Position numbers and translations under genes: made by a program. The notes under the pieces were generated by a model. It worked only from the letters and a program-made list of their open reading frames with translations, was not told where the DNA came from and did no database searches. Of a DNA stretch of 64,000 bases, positions 45,850 to 53,230 are shown one piece after another. Within the stretch, counting starts at the first letter, position 1; each line of letters begins with the position of its first letter. Source of the DNA: Calditrichia bacterium (GTDB lineage: Bacteria; Calditrichota; Calditrichia; RBG-13-44-9; J075); the NCBI GenBank assembly GCA_028284445.1, contig JANQRS010000011.1:440321-504320 (forward strand), written 5' to 3'.

Positions 45850-47064
45850 ATGAAGGAAGCGCAACCATTCCGTGTAATTACCAGGGTAATACTGTGCAGC
45901 CTGCTAGTGTCATTTACTGCTATCGCACAGCAAACCATAAATTCTTCGATCACTCACGACAACATACAGCGGACCTATATTCTCTATGTACCGGCCAGCT
46001 ATGTTGCGGGTTCACCGATTCCGCTGATGCTGAGTTATCATGGTCTTGGACAGACCAACAACGACTATATGAACCAGGGTGATTTTCGGAGCATCGCCGA
46101 CACCGCCGGATTTATTCTGGCCTATCCGCAGGGCACGATATTTAACGACAACACTCATTGGAATGTCGGTGGCTTTACTGCCGGCAGCACCACTGATGAT
46201 ATTGGATTTAGCGAAGCGCTGATCGATTCGATTTCCGCTGAGTACAGCATCGATTCACTGAGAGTTTATAGCACCGGATTCTCCAATGGCGGCTACTTGA
46301 GTTTCCTTCTAGCATGTCAAATCGGCGAAAAAATTGCAGCGATCGCCTCAGTTGGCGGGTCGATGACACCGGAGACCTATAATAATTGCAGCCCTGAGCA
46401 CCCCACCCCGGTGCTACAGATACATGGAACCACCGACAACGTCGTTCCCTATAACGGTGCCAACTGGTCAAGATCGATTGTTGATGCACTTCAATACTGG
46501 GTTGGTCACAATAATAATACTGCGACGCCCGTTACGACGCCGATTGCCGATATCGATCCTTCAGACGGTAGCACGGTCGAGCATATTGTCTACGATGGCG
46601 GCGACAATGGCGTTAACACCGAGCACTTTGAAGTCACCGGCGGTGGACATCAATGGCCCGGTTCAGCTGTTAACAATCAGGCCGGGAATCTCAACCGTGA
46701 TATCGATGCCTCAGCGGAGATATGGACATTTCTGTCCAGATATGACATCAATGGGTTGATCACAGTCTCCGGAATTAATGATCCCACTGATGCTTTCCCT
46801 GCATCATTCCAGCTTTCTCAAAACTATCCGAATCCCTTCAATCCCGCAACCACCATCGAATTCAGGATTTCCAGTAGCAGCCATGTGCGGCTGACAATCT
46901 TCAATATCGCCGGAGAAAAGGTCGCCAGCCTGGTCGATCAGAGCCTTTCTGCAGGTTCGCACACAGCAGTTTGGGATGCCGGGCAGACAACTGCTGGTGT
47001 TTACCTATACCGTCTGGAGGTTGACGGAAGTTCACTGAGCAAAAAGCTCGTATTATTGAAATAA
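45850..47064 (+). CDS. Secreted PHB-depolymerase/feruloyl-esterase-like hydrolase with T9SS sorting domain
   Basis: 404 aa. Signal peptide ~1-27, alpha/beta-hydrolase ~30-300 of the LpqC/CE1 esterase type: 'IPLMLSYHGLGQTNNDY', nucleophile Ser in 'YSTGFSNGGYLSFLLA' near 143, acid in 'IHGTTDNVVPYNGA' near 200, and His in 'VTGGGHQWPGSA' near 262. Type A sorting domain from ~318 ('LSQNYPNPFNPATTIEFRI'). Probably releases feruloyl or acetyl groups or cleaves polyesters outside the cell. Grouped with the NHL protein, it points to extracellular polymer degradation. Confidence 0.9.
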   Translation: MKEAQPFRVITRVILCSLLVSFTAIAQQTINSSITHDNIQRTYILYVPASYVAGSPIPLMLSYHGLGQTNNDYMNQGDFRSIADTAGFILAYPQGTIFNDNTHWNVGGFTAGSTTDDIGFSEALIDSISAEYSIDSLRVYSTGFSNGGYLSFLLACQIGEKIAAIASVGGSMTPETYNNCSPEHPTPVLQIHGTTDNVVPYNGANWSRSIVDALQYWVGHNNNTATPVTTPIADIDPSDGSTVEHIVYDGGDNGVNTEHFEVTGGGHQWPGSAVNNQAGNLNRDIDASAEIWTFLSRYDINGLITVSGINDPTDAFPASFQLSQNYPNPFNPATTIEFRISSSSHVRLTIFNIAGEKVASLVDQSLSAGSHTAVWDAGQTTAGVYLYRLEVDGSSLSKKLVLLK

Positions 47065-47154
47065 AGGGCATCACGAAGATTCACCCCTAGAAATCACGCC
47101 AAGGGATTTTCAATACATCTTTGTCGACAGCATTGACGTTACCTAAAAGAATTG

Positions 47155-49386
47155 CTAGCGCACCAACAATATTTTTTCAACAAGTTGGGTGGAGCCAGTG
47201 GAGAGTTGGACGATATATTGCCCGGAACTGACTGACAATCCCCTACTATTGCGCCCATCCCACGAGATAATTGTTTCGCCTTCTGCGTATGAGCCAATTC
47301 CAAAATCTTTCACGATCTGACCATTTATGCTATATATTTTCAAGGAAACCTCTGCTGCCTTCGGCAACGTCAAGAGGATGTTAGTCGATGGATTTGCTGG
47401 CGATGGATAAATTTTCATTTCGACAACAAATGGCTTGTGTTCGACAGGCTTAGGCGAAAAACCAGACTTGTTAGCCGGAGGCACCGGATTGTAGTCGATC
47501 ATTTCTACTACTATATCATCCCAGTAACCCGACGATATATTGGCAGCAGCGCCAGTAGATAAAGATATCTTGATTTTTGTGGCGTCTACTGGTGCCCAAC
47601 CAGTCAATGAGATCGGATTAATGCCTGCAACATAATCCCAATTTGTGTTTTGATGGGTATTGAGTTTAACTTCTTCTATAAATGTATTATTTGATCTGTA
47701 GAACTGCATATGAAGCCGTTGTGGTGAGCCACTGCTATGCCTATAGAAAGCGCGAATCCGATATTGTCCGCCTGGAACACAATCAAACATTTGTTCCGCT
47801 GCACAATGGAGAGTATCTGTGTCGTCTTGAAGTTTTAGACAGAAGTTTCCAGTCTTAGCTGCGGTCCCACCATCGGTGACTAATCCTATCCAGGTTGTGG
47901 TCCCTTTATTGTTGTCATGATATCTATTCCAATTTCCTTCCGGCGGGAAACTCGTATCCCAAGTATTCGATTCAAAGCCTAAATTCCGCAGAGCGTCAAG
48001 AGCACGTATTGATGTTCCTTCGCGAATCCAAACGTTGGAGGTATTTCCAGGGATTGTAACATCTTGGGAGTTATCGCCCCAAAATACATCGATCGTTCTG
48101 CTATTTGAGTTGTGATTTACCGCATAGAGGAAACGTTCATCGTCATTCAGATTGAATGTGCGCCAGCGAACACCACGCAGCAAAAAAGTCCCAGAATAAC
48201 CTCCAGCAACGCTCGTGCCTTGTTCAATGATCTCTTTGTGGAGCTTTATTTCGCGGGCAACATCCAGAAAGTAGTCCCATCTTCGATCAATATCGGATCC
48301 TGTTTCTGCTCCCGGCTCTGCCCAAAAGAAAACCCCGGCAGCCTGAGCCGCAATAGCAGAATATGCCTGCTCCCTCATATTGGATTGCATTGCGCTCAAG
48401 CTGAAGCCAGTATATCTTTTCCCAAACTCTGCAGATATCCATGGCCATACCGGTCGGTTAGTTTCGTCAAGCAGCCATTCTACAATATTGCCTTGTCGAA
48501 AGGGGTCAGCAACCGTTTCAACGTATGAATTTAGTCCGACGATGTCAGCGGCCGCTTCATACTCTCGTGCGGTCTCCTGAACATTTCGCTCGTAATCTGG
48601 AATCTGAACGCCTCCGAGGGAAATTGTGTGACTCTGATGATAAATATTACCGTATTCTGGCAGCGTATCAATAGGCGTTACACCACTATACAAGATGTGA
48701 TTTCCAGTAATTGGGCCAAGGCTGATATATGAAAGAGAATTGCGAGTATGGATTTCGGGGTTGTATAAGCCTAAAGCATCGCCGGTATAGGCCCACGACT
48801 CATATGCGCGTTCAGGTTCATCTGGCATAAAATAAATAAAATCACCCCGGTCAAAAAACTTGTCTTCTAAATCTTCAATAACCACACCGGGGGCAAAAGG
48901 CTCCATATTATTTGCCGGATTTGCCATAACAACATCCAGAGAATCCTGGTCACCCGGTCCAAGAGTACTGTCTTGATGATTGTTCTCATTTGTCAAATCA
49001 TTACTTCTCAGCCGCCAATGCAGAAGATCATGTCCTCCAGAAAATATCAGCTCATCGTCAGGACCGCTTCTCAAATACGGTCTAAAACTCGTTGTATCGT
49101 GAAGATCAGGGTGGTCACGCAATACGGCAACGTTGAAGATCTCTCTCGCAGTCGTAAATTCTTGCTCAGTTAGTGCATACGTGTCGGTGCTATTGATCCA
49201 ACCATTCAAATTTAGACCGATCGCGAAAAAACGCTCCCATGGACCACTTCCTGGCATGTCCCTCCGTTCTACGTAATTATCTGCTGTTCTAAATTCCCGG
49301 TTTTGTGCCGATACACTGAGTGCAACAAAGCACATACAAAACATGAGCGGATAGACTATAACTCGTTCAATCTTTAAGATTTGCAT
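47155..49386 (-). CDS. Large secreted protein with glycosidase-like barrel, carbohydrate-binding-like domain and T9SS-type tail
   Basis: 743 aa from the ATG at 49386, which has a near-perfect AAGGAGGG 8 bases upstream. Signal peptide ~1-27. Residues ~45-410 look like a TIM-barrel: 'RFFAIGLNLNGW' start, 'YFMPDEPE', 'ADIVGLNSYVETVADPFR', 'WPWISAEFGKRYTGFS', 'AQAAGVFFWAEPGAE', as in GH-type barrels, but catalytic carboxylates cannot be fixed. Residues ~480-640 resemble a CBM4/9-like jelly roll ('NLGFESNTWDTSFPP', 'CLKLQDDTDT'), and ~655-743 a sorting-type Ig domain ('IYPSPANPSTNILLTLP'). A known family was not recognised. Confidence 0.75.
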   Translation of the reverse strand: MQILKIERVIVYPLMFCMCFVALSVSAQNREFRTADNYVERRDMPGSGPWERFFAIGLNLNGWINSTDTYALTEQEFTTAREIFNVAVLRDHPDLHDTTSFRPYLRSGPDDELIFSGGHDLLHWRLRSNDLTNENNHQDSTLGPGDQDSLDVVMANPANNMEPFAPGVVIEDLEDKFFDRGDFIYFMPDEPERAYESWAYTGDALGLYNPEIHTRNSLSYISLGPITGNHILYSGVTPIDTLPEYGNIYHQSHTISLGGVQIPDYERNVQETAREYEAAADIVGLNSYVETVADPFRQGNIVEWLLDETNRPVWPWISAEFGKRYTGFSLSAMQSNMREQAYSAIAAQAAGVFFWAEPGAETGSDIDRRWDYFLDVAREIKLHKEIIEQGTSVAGGYSGTFLLRGVRWRTFNLNDDERFLYAVNHNSNSRTIDVFWGDNSQDVTIPGNTSNVWIREGTSIRALDALRNLGFESNTWDTSFPPEGNWNRYHDNNKGTTTWIGLVTDGGTAAKTGNFCLKLQDDTDTLHCAAEQMFDCVPGGQYRIRAFYRHSSGSPQRLHMQFYRSNNTFIEEVKLNTHQNTNWDYVAGINPISLTGWAPVDATKIKISLSTGAAANISSGYWDDIVVEMIDYNPVPPANKSGFSPKPVEHKPFVVEMKIYPSPANPSTNILLTLPKAAEVSLKIYSINGQIVKDFGIGSYAEGETIISWDGRNSRGLSVSSGQYIVQLSTGSTQLVEKILLVR

Positions 49387-49899
49387 ACTTTCATCCCTCC
49401 TTTTTATATAACAAACTCCGCCTTCCACACATCAATCCACAGGTTGCTCCTGTCTAGATTTTGCTACTCGGGCGAATTATAGTTCTCCCTAAGACGCTAG
49501 AAAAAACGAATAGTGTTGGAATAAAAATCGAGAATGTGTCTCCAAGTGATCTCCGGACACTTGGAAAGAAGTTGACAAAAGTTAGTCCGAATTGATCAAG
49601 ACTCGCTGTGACATTGATCACCCATAGCAAACGAAAACAACTGGTTCCACGATATTCTTATAGCTAGTTGACTTATACTTATTCAGGATTCGTCGGTCAA
49701 TCACAAATCTCTTAGAACTCATCCAAAAATTTCAAAACGCACTCCAAGTAAGTCGATGTTAAAACACCTGACTACCACATTGACAAAGTTCTACAAATTC
49801 ACTACACTATATATAAATTCTTCAGAATTTTTAGAAAACAAAAGCAACAATTCTATGTAGTTGACATATATTCATAACCCATCCTCATGAGGTGACTTA
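49387..49899. other. 513-base AT-rich gene-free stretch
   Basis: Divergent region between the secreted-protein gene and the KaiC-like gene. It contains the promoter at 49780-49808 and a small AAATTCT/AGAATTT palindrome at 49815-49830 just after it. Nothing else recognised; base composition is clearly lower in GC than the rest of the window. Confidence 0.4.
49780..49808 (+). promoter_or_regulatory. Sigma-70-type promoter of the KaiC-like ATPase gene
   Basis: TTGACA (49780-49785), 17-base spacer, TACACT (49803-49808). An AAATTCT-TC-AGAATTT palindrome follows within the expected transcript start, a plausible operator. The leader would be about 85 nt. Confidence 0.5.
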
Positions 49900-51861
49900 A
49901 TGACTAAGCCATTACTTACAAATGTTTCGAAAGCACACTGGTGCTCGGGGACAGGAACAATGGAACCGGCAAAATGTCGCGTTTTTAGAGATGGCAAACC
50001 TAAATATGAGGAAGTATCATGGTTCGACAAACTACTTGAAGGTGGAATTGTCTTGCCGAAACAAGAAGCTGACAAGAAAAGGGCCTTAACAATTCTGATC
50101 ACTGGTCCTCCAGGTAGTGGAAAGAGCACTTTAGCGTTAGAACTATGCTATCGTTTGGGCAGTATACGAGTTGCTGGTCCTCGTGGGAACAAGCGGAAAT
50201 CTTCCAAAAGCCAAAAAGGGCTTTCCGCAATCTATTTGACCTCTGAATCCAACGAGTCCTGGGCCATACAAAAGGCACAATCTTATGGCTGGCCAGAATT
50301 TCCCATTCCAATTGTCGAAAATGGAAAGAAACGGCAAAAGGAAACAGTATTTCCGCTTACAGAAATTTGGGACACTGCTCGATTTGAAGAATATTTGGGT
50401 GATGACAAAGGCCTACCAGGGCTTCTAAAGGCTGTTTCTCGTATGTTTGTGCCCAAGAAGGCAGAGCGACTTTTCACGTTCGTTACAGATGAATGGCGCA
50501 ATGCTCGAGTACGGAATGAATTCCTGGCTGAAAAGCCTGACCTTTTGGTTATAGACAGCCTTAACACAATTGAGGCCTCAAAACAAATCGAATTGTTTAA
50601 CCAATTTAATGAGCTTATCAGATACGGCCCTCGTATTATAGTGACAATCCTTGAGTCTGATTCGACAAATGACAAAGGTGAGTATTGGGAATTTCTGTCT
50701 GACATAGTAATTCGAATGGACCGAAAATATATTTCGGACTATCTTGTTCGTAATATCGAGATAATTAAATGTAGATACCAACCCCATCTTTGGGGAATCC
50801 ATCAATTAAAAATATATCCCAGTATTGATATTGCCAATTTAGAAACAGAGCAGAAGCGACGGGCACACCCTTACCGGGAAGAAGGTGGAATATTCATCTA
50901 CCCATCAATCCATTCATATTTGTCTCTGTACAAGCGCTACAAGCAAAAGTCAGTTTCAGGCACCTTTGAATCCCCGATAAACAGCCTAAATCAAATGCTC
51001 CATGGGGGATTCCCCTTTGGAAAATGCACAGGGTTGATCGGTATGCGTGGAGGTCATAAAAGTCATTTAGGCTATTATTGTTTGCTCAAGAAGATTCTCG
51101 ATACAGAAGCAAAGCAGAATAGATGTCTAATAATTTCATTGCGAGACGATGAGAATGTGACAAAAAAGACTCTTAACAAGATTTTGGAACAAGAGTTTCA
51201 GACTCCCACAGACAAAACAGAGCTTCAACTTGCTCGGTTGATCAAAGAAGACAAAATCGAGATTTTATATTATCCGCCTGGATATGTCTCACCCGAGGAG
51301 TTTTTTCACAAAATGTATGTCAGCATCATGAGACTCAAACACAACAAAGGAGATGGTGAATGTAATGTAACTGTATTATTTACTAGTTTGGATCAACTTT
51401 CGTCCCGGTTTCCTCTTTGTGCAAAAGAACAAATTTTCATTCCTGGAATTATAGAAGTCCTTTCCGCCGAAAACATTACCAGTTTTTTCATAGGTGTGGA
51501 CGAAGCTGGGCAGCCACCTGAACACTATGGTTTGTTATCAATGGCAGACGCTATTCTTCATTTTTCAAGAGAAAACATTTCGAGAAACGATTATATAGGA
51601 CATATTGATGCGTATATGAAAAATAACAGTAAGCCAATCTCAGTGCACAACAACATCGAGCATAGCCTTCCGGAGAGAATTCAAACGGTTACTGTAAGAA
51701 TAGTTCGATATTCAGGCGGACAAGCTGCAGGGCCTGGTGGCATAATGGAACTCATTAATGACGACTCCCCTAAACGCAAAATCTTTCCAAAATCGGGACT
51801 CAATTTCATTCCATTTTCGCCAGCTTTTCAAGAAAGCAAATCCGAAAATACTGCGCCATGA
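49900..51861 (+). CDS. Stand-alone protein with two RecA/KaiC-like ATPase domains
   Basis: 653 aa. Domain 1: Walker A 'GPPGSGKST' at residues 69-77, 'YLTSESNESWAIQ' after it, Walker B 'DLLVIDSLNTIE' at ~214-225. Domain 2: begins 'SPINSLNQMLHGGFPFGKCTGLIG', degenerate P-loop 'GMRGGHKS' at 381-388 where His replaces the Gly before Lys, 'CLIISLRDDENVTKK', and hydrophobic 'VTVLFTSLDQL'. The order resembles KaiC/RadA-type tandem ATPases, but no clock or circadian motif is seen. Codon use is markedly AT-rich. No partner gene is adjacent. Role unknown; a signalling or defence ATPase is an inference from its island setting. Confidence 0.75.
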   Translation: MTKPLLTNVSKAHWCSGTGTMEPAKCRVFRDGKPKYEEVSWFDKLLEGGIVLPKQEADKKRALTILITGPPGSGKSTLALELCYRLGSIRVAGPRGNKRKSSKSQKGLSAIYLTSESNESWAIQKAQSYGWPEFPIPIVENGKKRQKETVFPLTEIWDTARFEEYLGDDKGLPGLLKAVSRMFVPKKAERLFTFVTDEWRNARVRNEFLAEKPDLLVIDSLNTIEASKQIELFNQFNELIRYGPRIIVTILESDSTNDKGEYWEFLSDIVIRMDRKYISDYLVRNIEIIKCRYQPHLWGIHQLKIYPSIDIANLETEQKRRAHPYREEGGIFIYPSIHSYLSLYKRYKQKSVSGTFESPINSLNQMLHGGFPFGKCTGLIGMRGGHKSHLGYYCLLKKILDTEAKQNRCLIISLRDDENVTKKTLNKILEQEFQTPTDKTELQLARLIKEDKIEILYYPPGYVSPEEFFHKMYVSIMRLKHNKGDGECNVTVLFTSLDQLSSRFPLCAKEQIFIPGIIEVLSAENITSFFIGVDEAGQPPEHYGLLSMADAILHFSRENISRNDYIGHIDAYMKNNSKPISVHNNIEHSLPERIQTVTVRIVRYSGGQAAGPGGIMELINDDSPKRKIFPKSGLNFIPFSPAFQESKSENTAP

Positions 51862-52102
51862 GCTACGAGCTCACTTTTACAATTCATCAAAACACCTCAA
51901 AACGACACACCTTAGGAAGAGACCGGCCTTGGTGCACTCCTTAGAGATTTATTCGTGACGGACAGACTGAAAATGTTCGATCCGCCTGAATTTCGTTAAC
52001 GCTATGGCGTTTTTGTACAAACCACCCTCCTAAAGTTCAGTAGACAAACCCGACCAGGTTGGGATCTGCTGTGCCAGGTCTCGTGCGGATACCCCTCTGT
52101 TT

Positions 52103-52217
52103 ATGTTCGTATTTCCCCATTCAACTACGAACCTAGTCTGTTTTAATACCATTTCAACCTGGTTTTTGCCTAAAGTTCGAGTCTAATGTTCGCACTTGTA
52201 TAGAACTACGAACATAG
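52103..52217. repeat. Two copies of a ~33-nt hairpin repeat
   Basis: Copy 1 (52103-52136) and copy 2 (52186-52217) share the ends ATGTTCG...AACTACGAAC.TAG with different inner bases; in each the GTTCG and CGAAC arms pair. Conservation of the arms with divergence of the loop suggests selection on structure or a repeat family. Confidence 0.45.
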
Positions 52218-52242
52218 ATTTCTGCTGTTTTTGGAAGTTCGC

Positions 52243-52279
52243 TCGACGCTACCTCCGGAAATACACGGAGGTAGCGCGA
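52243..52279. repeat. Strong hairpin of 14 bp with one bulge
   Basis: TCG-A-CGCTACCTCCG (52243-52257) pairs with CGGAGGTAGCG-CGA (52266-52279) around an 8-base loop. No T-run follows, so it is not an obvious terminator. It lies 215 bases before the RelB start. Confidence 0.6.
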
Positions 52280-52427
52280 AGATAGGTATAGATAGTGCCT
52301 AAAGTTGTAGTTGGGTGCACAGACATAGACTTTCAGTTAGGGATTCGAGGCTAAATCGCAGACAGATGATGGCGGTTTATCTCTTTCTTGAAATAATATT
52401 GCGCCGATATTTGGCTTGAAGCAACCG

Positions 52428-52464
52428 TTGACTCCGGCCGAAACCTGCGTTACATTGTAACGCA
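52428..52464 (+). promoter_or_regulatory. Promoter and operator of the RelB-YafQ operon
   Basis: TTGACT (52428-52433), 17-base spacer, TACATT (52451-52456). The -10 box lies inside a perfect inverted repeat TGCGTTACA-T-TGTAACGCA (52446-52464). That is the classical layout of toxin-antitoxin autorepression, where RelB or the RelB-toxin complex covers the promoter. Confidence 0.75.
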
Positions 52465-52494
52465 TACACAAACAGCATAACCAGAGGTTAGATT

Positions 52495-52758
52495 ATGGCC
52501 ACAAAGGACAAGACAATACATGTACGAGTAGAAAGCTCGCTAAAGTCTGAGGTAGAGGCCATCCTGAGAGAATTGGGATTTACGACCTCTGAGGCGCTCT
52601 ACCTTTTCCTACGCATGGTAAAGCTCACCAAGGGCATTCCTTTCGAGGTAAAGATTCCTAATGAGGAGACCCTTGAAAGATTCCGGAGGTCTGAACGTGG
52701 CAAGGACATGGTTGAGTACAGTAGCATAGAGGCCGCCAAAGAGGCCTTAAAGAGCTGA
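52495..52758 (+). CDS. RelB/DinJ-family antitoxin
   Basis: 87 aa. A ribbon-helix-helix N-terminus, 'KTIHVRVESSLKSEVEAILRELGFTTSEALYLFLRMVKLTKGIPFEV', is the RelB/DinJ signature; the C-terminal half ('NEETLERFRRSERGKDMVEYSSIEAAKEAL') is the disordered toxin-wrapping part. It binds and neutralises the toxin encoded immediately downstream (stop and start overlap in TGATG) and represses the promoter above. Whether the pair acts in phage defence or plasmid-like maintenance is unknown. Confidence 0.9.
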   Translation: MATKDKTIHVRVESSLKSEVEAILRELGFTTSEALYLFLRMVKLTKGIPFEVKIPNEETLERFRRSERGKDMVEYSSIEAAKEALKS

Positions 52759-53033
52759 TGGCTATGTTGCAGCTTGTATTCATGAAACGAGCAGAGAAAC
52801 ACTATCGCCGTATGGAGAAGCGCGGTAAAGGAATGGATAGGTTCTGGGCTCTAGTCGGAATTCTGATGACAGGCAAACAACTCCCGGAAAGCTACCGGGA
52901 CCATGAGCTAAGGGGTAACTATGCCGCTCGCAGAGAGTGCCATACCGAGCCGGATTGGCTCTTGATCTACCGAATCGAGGAACGAAAGCTCATCATAGAA
53001 CGCACTGATTCCCACTCAGACCTCTTCCGGTAG
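52758..53033 (+). CDS. YafQ-family mRNA interferase toxin
   Basis: 91 aa, RelE superfamily. 'MKRAEKHYRRMEKRGKGMDRFWALVGILMTGKQLPESYRDHELRGNYAARRECHTEPDWLLIYRIEERKLIIERTDSHSDLF' follows YafQ closely: 'DHELRG' and 'RECHTEPDWLLIYRI' contain the ribosome-dependent RNase residues, and the end 'TDSHSDLF' carries the catalytic His-x-x-x-Phe. It should cleave mRNA in the ribosome A site. Translation is coupled to the antitoxin. All expected active-site residues are present, so it looks functional. Confidence 0.92.
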   Translation: MAMLQLVFMKRAEKHYRRMEKRGKGMDRFWALVGILMTGKQLPESYRDHELRGNYAARRECHTEPDWLLIYRIEERKLIIERTDSHSDLFR

Positions 53034-53230
53034 TTGGGAACAGTTGGATGATCGACCAAAGAAGTTTGCTTTTGGATATAAATCTCTCTTTCGATTTTAG
53101 TACATGTATTGCCACCCTCTGAATAGATACGCAAAAAAGATCAGCTGAAGAATAACTTGCCGTCGTATGGCCGGGTATATTGGCCAATACCTGCCAGGTG
53201 GTAATAGATTAACAAAGTCCTGAGACCATA

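Larger units (their letters stand above)
51862..52494. other. 633-base stretch with several hairpin repeats
   Basis: No gene seen. CCTAAAGTT occurs three times (52029, 52169, 52298), two related hairpins lie at 52103-52136 and 52186-52217, ACCAGGTTG (52053-52061) pairs with CAACCTGGT (52155-52163) followed by TTTTT, and a strong hairpin sits at 52243-52279. A weak terminator-like AACGC/GCGTT with a T-run lies at 51998-52014. Confidence 0.5.

Noticed and set aside
49900..51861. Circadian KaiABC-type clock
   Set aside because: No kaiA or kaiB neighbour, KaiC-like second domain has a degenerate P-loop, and KaiC autophosphorylation residues were not found.
52029..52307. CRISPR array
   Set aside because: Only two imperfect hairpin copies, unequal spacing, no constant spacer length and no cas genes nearby.
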